A stretch of DNA of 64,000 nt from Kribbella antiqua (GTDB taxonomy: Bacteria > Actinomycetota > Actinomycetes > Propionibacteriales > Kribbellaceae), in contig NZ_SLWR01000008.1 in the NCBI RefSeq assembly GCF_004345665.1, forward strand, positions 1 to 64,000, in the 5' to 3' direction. The notes beneath the pieces were generated by a model. It saw only the letters and a program-made list of their open reading frames with translations. It did no database searches and had not been told where the DNA came from. Positions within the stretch are counted from its first letter, which is position 1, and each line of letters begins with the position of its first letter. The translations under genes and the position numbers were made by a program. This document shows, piece after piece, positions 8,492 through 16,496 of this stretch.

Positions 8492-9012
8492 TGGTCAACT
8501 TGGAGTCGACGAACTTTCCGGAGTGGATCGAGGAGAACAAGCATCTGCTGAAGCCGCCGGTCGGCAACAAGCAGATGTTCCCGACCGGGGACGACTTCAT
8601 CACCATGGTGGTCGGCGGGCCGAACCAGCGCACCGACTTCCACGTCGACCCGTACGAGGAGTTCTTCTACCAGATCAAGGGCACCATGCACGTCGACGTG
8701 ATGACTGACGACGGGCCGGCCCGGGTGGACATCAACGAGGGCGAGATGTGGGTGCTGCCGCGGAACATGCCGCACTCGCCGCAGCGCGACGCCGACTCGA
8801 TCGGCCTGGTGATCGAACGAGTCCGCGAGCAGGGCACGCTGGAGAAGTTCCGCTGGTACTGCGCCAACTGCAACGGCGTCGTGCACGAGGTCGAGCTCCA
8901 GGTGACCGACATCGTCGCCGACCTGCCACCGGTGTTCAACGCCTTCTACGAAAGCGAAGAAGCGCGGACCTGCCCCAAGTGCGGCACGGTGCACCCCGGC
9001 AAGGCCTCATGA
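8491..9012 (+). CDS. nbaC: 3-hydroxyanthranilate 3,4-dioxygenase
   Basis: Cupin non-haem iron dioxygenase that opens the ring of 3-hydroxyanthranilate to 2-amino-3-carboxymuconate semialdehyde. The 173-residue protein has the metal ligands in DFHVDPYEEFFYQIKG and the PRNMPHSPQR histidine, plus the C-terminal rubredoxin-like CANC...CPKCG pair found in bacterial enzymes. ATG 8491 is preferred over GTG 8488 because the AAAGGAG at 8478-8484 is then six bases away. A 90-bp palindromic repeat follows its stop and separates it from the decarboxylase gene. Confidence 0.95.
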   Translation: MVNLESTNFPEWIEENKHLLKPPVGNKQMFPTGDDFITMVVGGPNQRTDFHVDPYEEFFYQIKGTMHVDVMTDDGPARVDINEGEMWVLPRNMPHSPQRDADSIGLVIERVREQGTLEKFRWYCANCNGVVHEVELQVTDIVADLPPVFNAFYESEEARTCPKCGTVHPGKAS

Positions 9013-9018
9013 CCGTTG

Positions 9019-9108
9019 CCATTTGATGGGTTCACCCACCAAATGGTGGGTTCGCCCCCTGCATGCGGGCGGGGAACCCACAACGAGGTGGGTGAACCAA
9101 CCAAACGG
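9019..9108. repeat. 90-bp palindromic repeat, copy 1 (inside kynurenine operon)
   Basis: An imperfect palindrome with outer arms TTTGATGGGTTCACCCACC and GGTGGGTGAACCAACCAAA, and inner arms GTGGGTTCGCCCCC and GGGCGGGGAACCCAC. It fills almost the whole gap between nbaC and nbaD and ends 23 bases before the nbaD start. The same 90-bp unit recurs at 39749-39838 and 39904-39993. It looks like a REP/MITE-type element; as RNA it would form a long hairpin inside the operon transcript. Confidence 0.85.
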
Positions 9109-9131
9109 CGCGGTGGTGGGAGGGGTGGCGG

Positions 9132-10139
9132 ATGACGGTTGATGTTCACACGCACCTGGTGCCGAAGGGCTGGCCGGATCTCTCGGTAGCGTGCGGCGGC
9201 TCCGGCTGGCCGTGGCTGCGGATCGACTCCGAGCGGTCCGCCATGATCATGGTCGGCGTGGCGGAGTTCCGCCCCATCGGCCCGCAGACGTGGGATCCGG
9301 CCGTGCGGCGTGCCGACATGGATGCCGACGGCATCGATCTCCAGGTGGTGTCTCCGACACCGGTGTTCTTTGGGTACGAGCGACCGGCGGACCAGGCGGT
9401 GAAGGTCGCGCGCATCTTCAACGATCTCACCCTGGCGACGCTTGCCGGTGACAACCGTTTCGTCCCGTTCTGCCAGGTTCCACTGCAGGATCCGGACGCC
9501 GCGTGTGCCGAGCTCGATCGTTGCCTGGCCGCCGGACACGTCGGTGTCGAGATCGGCAACCATGTCGGCGACAAGGACCTCGACGACGCCGGCATCGTTG
9601 CTTTCCTCAACCACTGTGCGGAGACCGGTACGCCGGTTCTCGTGCATCCGTGGGACATGCCGGGCGGTCCGCGGCTGGACCGCTGGATGGCCCGCTGGCT
9701 GACCGGGATGCCGGCCGAGACGCATTTGTCGCTGCTGGCAATGATCCTCGGCGGTGCGTTCGACGCGCTGCCGCGGTCTTTGCGGATCTGTTTCGCCCAT
9801 GGAGGCGGGAGTTTCGCGTTCTGGCTGGGCCGGCTGGAGAACGCCTGGCACCGGCGTGGGGACGTCGTACGTGGTTGCTCTGAGCATCCACCGTCGTACT
9901 ATCTGGATCGGTTCCTCGTCGACACGGTGGTGTTCGGATCTGCATCTTTACGGCTACTTGTGGATACCTTGGGGGAAGACCGCGTTCTGGTCGGCAGTGA
10001 CTATCCCTATCCACTGGGTGAACGGCCGGTCGGGGAGGTGGTACGGAAGGCCGGCTTCCTGACCGCGGACCAGCAGCACAAGCTGCTGGAGACCAACGCC
10101 TTGCATTTTCTTGGTTCGGCGCAGCCTCGGGAGGTCTGA
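9132..10139 (+). CDS. nbaD: 2-amino-3-carboxymuconate-6-semialdehyde decarboxylase
   Basis: Zinc-dependent amidohydrolase-fold decarboxylase (ACMSD) turning ACMS into 2-aminomuconate semialdehyde, diverting flux from quinolinate. The 335-residue protein shows VDVHTHLVPKG with the first metal histidines, VHPWDMPGG with the next histidine, CFAHGGGSFAFWLGR and the metal aspartate in VGSDYPYPLGE. A GGGAGGGG at 9118-9124 precedes ATG 9132. The palindromic repeat lies just upstream of this ribosome binding site. Confidence 0.95.
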   Translation: MTVDVHTHLVPKGWPDLSVACGGSGWPWLRIDSERSAMIMVGVAEFRPIGPQTWDPAVRRADMDADGIDLQVVSPTPVFFGYERPADQAVKVARIFNDLTLATLAGDNRFVPFCQVPLQDPDAACAELDRCLAAGHVGVEIGNHVGDKDLDDAGIVAFLNHCAETGTPVLVHPWDMPGGPRLDRWMARWLTGMPAETHLSLLAMILGGAFDALPRSLRICFAHGGGSFAFWLGRLENAWHRRGDVVRGCSEHPPSYYLDRFLVDTVVFGSASLRLLVDTLGEDRVLVGSDYPYPLGERPVGEVVRKAGFLTADQQHKLLETNALHFLGSAQPREV

Positions 10140-10861
10140 TGAAGGAAGACCGATCGGTACTTTCGCGCGAAGCGCGTGAGCCTGACGAGGAACTCCGGTA
10201 CGGCGACCATCCGGATCAGGTGATCGACTACTGGCACGCCAAGGAGTACCGGCCGCTGGTGGTCTTCATCCACGGCGGGTTCTGGCGGCCGGAGTTCGAC
10301 CGGATGCACGCCCGGCCGCTCGGTGAGGCACTGTCCGACCTCGGCTGGCCGGTCCTGTCGCTGGAGTACCGCCGCGAGCCCGGCGACCCGGACGCCACCA
10401 CCGACGACATCCGTACGGCGATCGACCGGCTGCCCGACCTGGCCGACGTCCACGCGGGCTACGTACTGATGGGCCACTCCGCGGGCGGCCAGCTTGCCCT
10501 CTGGGCGGCCACGACGCTCAACCCGGTCCGTCTGCGTGGAGTGATCGCGCTGGCGCCGGTCGCCGACCTGCTGATGGCGGACCGGCTGGGTCTCGACGAG
10601 GGCGCCGTACAGGACTTCATCGGCAGTGGCGTCCGCAACGACCTGGACCCGGTCCACCTCCCCGCCTCGATCGCCCCGGTGTCTCTCGTCCACGGCACCG
10701 CCGACACTCGCGTCCCCATCACCGTCACCGAGTCCTACTTCTCCGCCCACCCCACCGCCCGCCTCCACCGAGTAGAAGGCGCCGCCCACTTCGACCTCAT
10801 AGACCCCGAATCCGAAGCCTGGCACGACGTCACTGCCGAACTCACCCGCCTGACGAGCTGA
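10139..10861 (+). CDS. kynB: Alpha/beta hydrolase, probable kynurenine formamidase
   Basis: A 240-residue serine hydrolase resembling the AFMID-type arylformamidases that hydrolyse N-formylkynurenine. The oxyanion motif HGGFW is at about residues 43-47, the nucleophile elbow is GHSAGG, the aspartate lies in GTADTRVP and the histidine in GAAHFDLI. It starts one base inside the nbaD stop. It is sequence-unrelated to the metal-dependent bacterial KynB, so the function is from the family and operon. No tryptophan 2,3-dioxygenase gene is seen in the window. Confidence 0.8.
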   Translation: MKEDRSVLSREAREPDEELRYGDHPDQVIDYWHAKEYRPLVVFIHGGFWRPEFDRMHARPLGEALSDLGWPVLSLEYRREPGDPDATTDDIRTAIDRLPDLADVHAGYVLMGHSAGGQLALWAATTLNPVRLRGVIALAPVADLLMADRLGLDEGAVQDFIGSGVRNDLDPVHLPASIAPVSLVHGTADTRVPITVTESYFSAHPTARLHRVEGAAHFDLIDPESEAWHDVTAELTRLTS

Positions 10862-10952
10862 CCGGGGCTTGGCACACCGACTCGGGGGTTTGACCAGGTA
10901 ATAGCCTGTGCCGCGTCCCCAGGAGTTGTGTCAGGTCGGACCCGCGGCGCGT

Positions 10953-11642
10953 TCAGGCCAGGCGTTTGGCGGCGGTGAGGAGGCCTTCGGAGGTGGGGAG
11001 GAGGGCGGAGACGAGGTTGTCGTCGTCGCGGACGGCGCGGATGAGGTCGCGCAAGGCGGTGGTGTCGGGGTCGCGGTGGGCCGGGTCGGCGACGCGGCCG
11101 CCGGTGAGGATGCCGGCGAAGGCGACGACGCCGCCGGGCCGGAGCAGGCGGAGGGCCTCGTGCAGGTACGCCGTGTTCTCGCGCCGATCGGCGTCGCAGA
11201 ACACCAGGTCGTAGTGGCCGTCGGTCAGCCGGGTGACGACGTCCAGCCCAGCGCCGGCGATCAGGCGGAACCGGTTCGATGGGACGCCGGCGTCGAGGAA
11301 CGTCTTGCGGGCCAGCCGCTGGTTCTCCGCGTCGATGTCGACCGTGGTCAGGGTGCCGTCGGCGCGCATGCCGCGCAGCAGCGCCAGCCCGGAGACGCCG
11401 GTGCCGGTGCCGATCTCGACCACCGCCTTCGCGCTCGCGCTGGCGGCGAGCAGGCTCAGCGCGGCGGCCGCACCGGGTCCGATCGCGGCGATGCCGCTGT
11501 CCTGGGCGCTCGCCCGCGCACCGGTGACGACTTCGTCCTCACCGGTGTAGTCCTCGGCGTACGCCCAGGACGTCGGGTCGATGCCGGTGGCGATGATGCC
11601 CTCCCAGGTTTCTGGCCATGGTTGTGCCGCTGCGCTACTCAT
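10953..11642 (-). CDS. SAM-dependent O-methyltransferase (CCoAOMT-like)
   Basis: A 229-residue class I methyltransferase. The SAM loop VVEIGTGTGVSGLALL is near residues 60-75, followed by LTTVDIDAENQRLARK and the DLVFCDADRRE motif typical of caffeoyl-CoA/catechol O-methyltransferase relatives. ATG 11642 is chosen over an in-frame start at 11705 because family members begin close to this point. In many actinobacteria this gene is divergent from sigE (Rv1220c/Rv1221 in M. tuberculosis, from memory); here about 6 kb of accessory genes separates them. Substrate unknown. Confidence 0.88.
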   Translation of the reverse strand: MSSAAAQPWPETWEGIIATGIDPTSWAYAEDYTGEDEVVTGARASAQDSGIAAIGPGAAAALSLLAASASAKAVVEIGTGTGVSGLALLRGMRADGTLTTVDIDAENQRLARKTFLDAGVPSNRFRLIAGAGLDVVTRLTDGHYDLVFCDADRRENTAYLHEALRLLRPGGVVAFAGILTGGRVADPAHRDPDTTALRDLIRAVRDDDNLVSALLPTSEGLLTAAKRLA

Positions 11643-11804
11643 GCTGATCCGAAGCCTAGCGGCACGAAGTCCCGTTCCCGTGTCTCCCGCGCCGGGACTG
11701 CGCACTCTTGCTCATAACTACGCCCCAAGGATCAGATATGATCGTCTTCAGCAGGCAAGACTGATCTCTCGAGAGGAGGTACGCGAATGTGCGGTGCTGC
11801 AGGC

Positions 11805-12587
11805 TCACGCGCGAATGACGTCGATGCCGGCTTCCTTGAAGATGCCCAGCTGGGACTCGTCGGCCTGGGCGTCGGTGACGAGCGTGTCGATCTCGCTCAG
11901 CTCGCAGATCCGGGCGAACGCGCGCTGCCCGAGCTTGGACGAGTCGGCGACCACGACGACCTTGGCGGCCCGGCTGACGATCAGCTGGTTGATGTTCGCC
12001 TCGCCCTCGTGGTGCGCGGTGGCGCCGGTCTCGTCGATCCCGTCGACGCCGATGAACGCGATGTCCAGCGACAGGTCGGCCAGGATCCGGTGCGACAGGG
12101 GCCCGATCATCTCGTACGACTGCGGCCGGGCGACGCCGCCGGTGAGCACCATCTTGACGTGCGGCCGGACGATCAGCTCGTTGGCGATGTTCAGCGCGTT
12201 GGTGACGAGGGTGAACGCGGGCTCGCCGTGCTCGGCGGACAGCTCCGGGCGGGTCGCCAGCGTCCGCGCCACCTCGGAGATGGTGGTGCCGCCGTTCATG
12301 CCGATCACCATGCCGCGCCGGACCAGGGTGGCCGCGGCCTGCGCGATCCGCTGCTTTTCCGACGCGAAACGCGCAGTCTTGTAGCGCAGCGGCAGGTCGT
12401 ACGACACCGCGTTGGCGACCGCGCCGCCGCGGGTCCGGGTGAGGAGCTGTTGTTTGCCCAGGTGGTCCAGGTCGCGCCGGATCGTCGCCGCGGACACGTG
12501 CAACTGCTCGGCGAGCTCGTCGACGTCGATGGCGCCTTTCTCGGCGAGCGACTCGAGCAAGGTGTTCAGGCGTTCATAACGCTTCAC
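11805..12587 (-). CDS. DeoR/GlpR-family transcriptional regulator
   Basis: A 260-residue sugar-phosphate-responsive repressor. The N-terminal winged helix (about residues 3-57) has ERLNTLLESLAEKGAIDVDELA and the hallmark SAATIRRDLDHLGKQQLLTRTRGGA; the C-terminal sensor domain contains NGGTTISEVARTL and DIAFIGVDGID. The GTG at 12587 is preceded by a strong AAGGAGGAG six bases away, which decides the start over longer frames. It is divergent from a SIS-domain gene, and three 10-base repeats between them look like its operator. It probably controls that gene in response to a sugar phosphate. Confidence 0.92.
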   Translation of the reverse strand: MKRYERLNTLLESLAEKGAIDVDELAEQLHVSAATIRRDLDHLGKQQLLTRTRGGAVANAVSYDLPLRYKTARFASEKQRIAQAAATLVRRGMVIGMNGGTTISEVARTLATRPELSAEHGEPAFTLVTNALNIANELIVRPHVKMVLTGGVARPQSYEMIGPLSHRILADLSLDIAFIGVDGIDETGATAHHEGEANINQLIVSRAAKVVVVADSSKLGQRAFARICELSEIDTLVTDAQADESQLGIFKEAGIDVIRA

Positions 12588-12641
12588 CCGGGGCTCCTCC
12601 TTCACACAATCGGTCAGCCGGATGGCGGCTGGTTGGCACCA

Positions 12642-12671
12642 TTCGATCACGTTCGAGCAGTTTCGACCACG
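12642..12671. promoter_or_regulatory. Three phased 10-bp repeats, probable DeoR operator
   Basis: TTCGATCACG, TTCGAGCAGT and TTCGACCACG follow each other without gaps, so TTCGA recurs every helical turn. The array lies between the divergent deoR-type gene and the SIS gene, 18 bases before the latter's start. DeoR-family operators are often tandem TTTCG-type repeats, which supports the assignment. Confidence 0.6.
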
Positions 12672-12688
12672 ACAAGTGCGGAGACGAC

Positions 12689-13570
12689 ATGACCCAGACG
12701 CCATACGTGAGTACTGAGATCGCCACTCAGCCAGCCCTCTGGCGACAGGTCGCGGACCGTTTCGCGCAGTACGGTGGCGCATTGCCGAAGCCCGGTCAAC
12801 GGGTCGCGGCGGTGGGCTGCGGCACGTCCTGGTTCATGGCGATGGCGTACGCCGCTCTGCGCGAGGACCTCGGCCAGGGCGAGACCGACGCGTTCGCCGG
12901 CTCGGAGTTCCCGGCCGGACGCCCGTACGACGTCGTAGTCGTGATCAGCAGGTCCGGTACGACGACCGAGGTGCTGGAGCTGATCCGCCGTACGGACCTC
13001 CCGACCGTCGCGATCACCGCTACGGCGGACTCGCCGATCGTCGAGCTCGCCGACCAGACCATCCTGCTGGACTTCGCCGACGAGCAGTCCGTCGTACAGA
13101 CGCGCTTCGCCACAACCACCCTGGCGCTGCTCCGCGCGTCGCTGGGGGAGGACCTCCAGCAGGCCGCCGCGGACGCGGAGACCGCGCTGACCATCGACGT
13201 AGACGAGCTGTCCAAGCTGGAGCAGGTCACGTACGTCGGCACGCGGTGGACCGTCGGCCTGGCGCACGAGGCGGCCCTCAAGCAGCGTGAGGCCGCGTCA
13301 GCGTGGACGGAGGCGTACCCGGCGATGGACTACCGGCACGGCCCGATCGCGATCGCCCAGCCCGGCCGCGGCGTCTGGGTCTTCGGCGAGCCCCCGGCGG
13401 GCCTGCTCGACGACGTCACCGCCACCGGCGCCACGATCATCCACCACCCCGCCATCGACCCGATGGCCTCCCTCGTGGTCGCCCAGCGCGTCGCCGTCGC
13501 CAAGTCCCTGGCCCTAGGTCTCAACCCCGACCAGCCCCGCAGCCTCACCCGCTCCGTCATCCTCGACTGA
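12689..13570 (+). CDS. SIS-domain sugar-phosphate isomerase/aminotransferase-like protein
   Basis: A 293-residue protein with two sugar isomerase (SIS) domains, like the isomerase half of GlmS and AgaS-type proteins. The first domain has AVGCGTSWFMAMAYAAL and the phosphosugar loop VISRSGTTTEVLELIRR; the second carries AALKQREAASAWTEAYPAMDYRHGP, matching the GlmS-type ...EA..A.EFKHGP site. There is no glutaminase domain. With the divergent DeoR regulator it probably acts in amino-sugar catabolism. ATG 12689. Confidence 0.85.
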   Translation: MTQTPYVSTEIATQPALWRQVADRFAQYGGALPKPGQRVAAVGCGTSWFMAMAYAALREDLGQGETDAFAGSEFPAGRPYDVVVVISRSGTTTEVLELIRRTDLPTVAITATADSPIVELADQTILLDFADEQSVVQTRFATTTLALLRASLGEDLQQAAADAETALTIDVDELSKLEQVTYVGTRWTVGLAHEAALKQREAASAWTEAYPAMDYRHGPIAIAQPGRGVWVFGEPPAGLLDDVTATGATIIHHPAIDPMASLVVAQRVAVAKSLALGLNPDQPRSLTRSVILD

Positions 13571-13581
13571 CTGACGTCTGC

Positions 13582-14610
13582 TCAGCAGTAGATGGTGCTG
13601 AACAGCGAAATGAGGGTGGTGGCTGGGTCGGCGCTCGGCAATGGGTTGTACGACAGGGTGGCCTGGATCTCGCTTCCGTGCAGTGAATAAGTCGTGTAGC
13701 CGAGCAATTCGCCGCTGTGACCCTCGACGGTCTTGCCGCACGGCAGATGGAACCGCTGGAGTCCGAGGCCATAGTCGAAGAGCGAGGTCGCTGGGACATA
13801 ACCCCGCATCTCGGCGAGCGCAGCGGGGCTGATCAATCGGCCGCCCAGGAGGGCGTCGAAGAACTGGTTCAGGTCGCGGGTGGTCGAGATCATCTCACCC
13901 GCGGCCCAGTCCAGCGACGGATTCATCAGCGTGGCATCGGCCAGCTTGCCGTCGACTTCCGCGTACCCGCGGGCATGTGGCCTGGGCAGACCGGGGCGGT
14001 CGCCGGGGACGCTCGTCTGGCTGAGGCCGAGAGGCAGCAGGATCCGTCGCGCGATCTCGGCGCCGTACGAGTGATCGGTGAGCCGTTCGATCAGGAGTCC
14101 CGCGATCACGTAGTTGGTGTTCGAGTAGTGCCATCCCTGACCTGGGGAGAAGTACGGCGGATGGCTGAAGGCGACGGCCAGTAGTTCCCCGGGCTCGAAG
14201 TGGCGGAACCGTTCGGTGCCGCGCCAGCGGTTGGTCGAATAGCCGGCGTCGTGCGCGTAGTCGTAGATGCCGCTCTGGTGGTTGAGGACCTGACGGACCG
14301 TGATGTTCTCGCCGTTCGGCACCTGGCCTGGAAGGTGGCGATCGATCGGGTCGTCGAGTGACAGCCGTCCCTCATCGACCAACTGGAGCACGACCGTGGC
14401 GACGAACGTCTTGGTGACGCTGCCGATCCGGAAGTACCCGGACGGCACGGCGTCGCCCGCGGCATCGCTCTGCCGGCCCTCGGAATCGTCGACGGCGAGC
14501 AGAGCGGCGGACGCGGCGCGGTCGCTGACGAGCTGGTCCAGCTGAGCCGACGGGAAATTGGTGCCGGAGGCAAACATCAGGGTGGCGAGGGTGGCGCTCA
14601 GAATCTTCAT
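13582..14610 (-). CDS. Secreted serine hydrolase (beta-lactamase/D-Ala-D-Ala carboxypeptidase family)
   Basis: A 342-residue serine beta-lactamase-like enzyme. After an N-terminal signal-like segment (MKILSATLATLMFASG) it has the catalytic SxxK in IGSVTKTFVATVVLQ, the YxN triad in WHYSNTNYVIAG and the HxG motif in VEGHSGELLGY, as in the Streptomyces R61 DD-carboxypeptidase class. It probably hydrolyses peptidoglycan stems or small esters outside the cell. ATG 14610 puts the signal peptide at the N-terminus; an upstream start at 14634 would bury it. It is convergent with the SIS gene, 11 bases apart. Confidence 0.88.
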   Translation of the reverse strand: MKILSATLATLMFASGTNFPSAQLDQLVSDRAASAALLAVDDSEGRQSDAAGDAVPSGYFRIGSVTKTFVATVVLQLVDEGRLSLDDPIDRHLPGQVPNGENITVRQVLNHQSGIYDYAHDAGYSTNRWRGTERFRHFEPGELLAVAFSHPPYFSPGQGWHYSNTNYVIAGLLIERLTDHSYGAEIARRILLPLGLSQTSVPGDRPGLPRPHARGYAEVDGKLADATLMNPSLDWAAGEMISTTRDLNQFFDALLGGRLISPAALAEMRGYVPATSLFDYGLGLQRFHLPCGKTVEGHSGELLGYTTYSLHGSEIQATLSYNPLPSADPATTLISLFSTIYC

Positions 14611-14695
14611 GCGGTGACCGTATGTGCCGGACAAGCCCCACCAACATCAGGTTTTCCACCGAATCCACTTCGGGATAACCCCACCTCCGCAGGTG

Positions 14696-15271
14696 TCAAA
14701 GGCGTGCTGCGGTGATGGGAGCGTCGACGGTCCAGCCCAGGGCTGTGTAGAGGGCGCGCCCGTCCTCCGTTGCCACGAGTACGCCGGTTGTCGCGCCGGC
14801 GTGCTGGGCTGCGGCTGACAGGGCGCTCATAACGGTCCTGCCCAACCCGCGGCGGCGGTGCTGCGGGTGGGTCTCGATCTGGTCGAACATGGCGGAGTCA
14901 CCGGTCAGCGCCGCCTTGCCTCGAGCCGCCACGGTGCCATCGGCGGCTCTCACGGTGGCGTCGATGACGCTGCCTTGTCGCACTATCTCCACTTCACGCG
15001 ACGAAGGTGTGGCTGGAGTCAGGGCGGCGGTGGTCATGAGGTACTCCAGCTGCTGGACCTGCCAAGGCTTGTCCAGAGGCACCTCGCCTCGGATCTTCAG
15101 CCAGGTGTGCGGCTGGTGCTGCCGGCTCACGAGGTCGGCGTCGTACTGGTGGAGGACGTAGCGCACGAGGTGACCCGGGAGGCCTACGTCGATGCGGTAG
15201 CCGGCGGGGATCCGCACCGGAGCGGCGGTGTTGCGGGAGATGGTCCAGCCGTGGACCCAGGCTTCAAGCAT
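14696..15271 (-). CDS. GNAT family N-acetyltransferase
   Basis: A 191-residue protein. The C-terminal half is the GNAT fold with acetyl-CoA loop IETHPQHRRRGLGRTVMSAL (about 134-153) and the end VATEDGRALYTALGWTVDAPI. The N-terminal half is less conserved and may set substrate specificity. It begins inside the last eight bases of the MFS gene, which is transcribed ahead of it, so the two are probably one operon and translationally coupled. Confidence 0.82.
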   Translation of the reverse strand: MLEAWVHGWTISRNTAAPVRIPAGYRIDVGLPGHLVRYVLHQYDADLVSRQHQPHTWLKIRGEVPLDKPWQVQQLEYLMTTAALTPATPSSREVEIVRQGSVIDATVRAADGTVAARGKAALTGDSAMFDQIETHPQHRRRGLGRTVMSALSAAAQHAGATTGVLVATEDGRALYTALGWTVDAPITAARL

Positions 15272-16424
15272 GTGCGGGAACCTTTGTGGGGATAGCGCCG
15301 AGTGCGGCGGCGGTGAGGAGGGTTAGGGCTACGACCAGTAGGGCCTTATCAGTGCCTATCAGCGGGACGAGGAGGCCGGCGGTGGCTTGGGATAGGGCTG
15401 AGGTGCCTACTCGGAGGCTGGCGGCGATGGTGCTCACCCGGCCCTGCAGGGACTCGGGGCTGTACTGCTGGCGGGCGGCGAACATGGCGGGGAGCATCGG
15501 GCCCTCGGCGAGGCCGGTGGCGGCCGCGAGCAGCAGGAGTACGACGAAGCTTGTGGCGAGCGGCCAGGTGGTCATGGCGAGGCCGGATGCGCCTGCGGCG
15601 ACGATGACGACGTACTCGGGGCGCCAGCGGGTTTGGAGGCGGCCGAGCAGGAGAGCTGTGGTGACGCTGCCGATCTCCAGGGCAGTCCAGAGGTAGCCGG
15701 CTGCGGACTTCGGCATGCCTACCGAGGCCATGTGCAGGGGCAGTGTGATCAGCAGGATGCCGGACGCGCCCATGACCATCGTGGTCGTGACCGTGGATGC
15801 CCGCAGCCTCGGCGTACGGGCGAGGTGAGCCAGACCGCCGAGGACCGATGGCAGGAACGGCTCTGCGGCGGCCTGCGTCGGTGGCAGCGCGGGGAGACGA
15901 GAGATGGCCAGGACGCTGAGTGTGGCGGCTACGGCGATGACTACCGCGGCCGCTTCCACGGAGACTGTCGCGGCGATGGTCGCCGCGGCAGCTGGGCCAG
16001 TGATCGTGGCTGCACCGAAGCTCGCCGCCTCGAAGGAGTTGGCGCGCGCCAACTGAGCCTTAGGCACCAGACTCGGCAGCATGCTCGTGAAGCCGCCGCT
16101 CACCATCGGCAGAGTCGCTCCGGCTACGGCGGCGAGCGCTGGAGTCATCCAGTGCGCACTGTGGCCGACCACGGCCAGCAGACTGAGCATGACCACGCCC
16201 AGCACCGCCTGGTTGAGTGCGAGCGCGGTACGGCGGTACGGCGTCCTGTCCAGCCAAGCGCCGAGCAACGGTCCGGTGACAACCGCCGGCAGTGCGTACG
16301 CGGCTCCGGTGACGCCTGCCAGCGCTGGACTGTCCGTACGCTCCAGCACAAGCAAGACGACCGTGAACGCGACCATCTCGTCAGCAAGTCTGGCCAGGGT
16401 CGCTGCCAGGTAATAGCTGAACAC
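15264..16424 (-). CDS. MFS transporter
   Basis: A 386-residue major facilitator protein with about 12 hydrophobic segments. The MFS loop motif appears as GAWLDRTPYRRTALALNQ between helices 2 and 3. It resembles drug-efflux or MFS_1 carriers. The GTG at 16424 starts MFSYYLAATLARLADEM. A CGNR zinc-finger gene is divergent, 72 bases away, with repeated GCGTTAC boxes between, suggesting the CGNR protein controls this pump. The GNAT gene follows in the same transcript. Confidence 0.88.
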   Translation of the reverse strand: MFSYYLAATLARLADEMVAFTVVLLVLERTDSPALAGVTGAAYALPAVVTGPLLGAWLDRTPYRRTALALNQAVLGVVMLSLLAVVGHSAHWMTPALAAVAGATLPMVSGGFTSMLPSLVPKAQLARANSFEAASFGAATITGPAAAATIAATVSVEAAAVVIAVAATLSVLAISRLPALPPTQAAAEPFLPSVLGGLAHLARTPRLRASTVTTTMVMGASGILLITLPLHMASVGMPKSAAGYLWTALEIGSVTTALLLGRLQTRWRPEYVVIVAAGASGLAMTTWPLATSFVVLLLLAAATGLAEGPMLPAMFAARQQYSPESLQGRVSTIAASLRVGTSALSQATAGLLVPLIGTDKALLVVALTLLTAAALGAIPTKVPAHA

Positions 16425-16436
16425 CTACGCCTCCCT

Positions 16437-16484
16437 GTAACGCAAAAAGTCTAGTTACGCGTTACACTAACAAATGCGTTACGC
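16437..16484. promoter_or_regulatory. Repeated GCGTTAC boxes between MFS and CGNR genes
   Basis: GCGTTAC occurs at 16459-16465 and 16477-16483, and its reverse complement GTAACGC at 16437-16443; a further AGTTACGC begins at 16453. All lie in the 72-base divergent promoter region. A candidate operator for the CGNR protein; the AGAGGAG at 16485-16491 is the CGNR ribosome binding site. Confidence 0.55.
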
Positions 16485-16496
16485 AGAGGAGATGTT

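Noticed and set aside
11787..12692. 301-codon forward frame beginning with a good ribosome site
   Set aside because: It runs antisense through the whole DeoR gene and has no recognisable protein features; only the ribosome site itself is kept as a finding.
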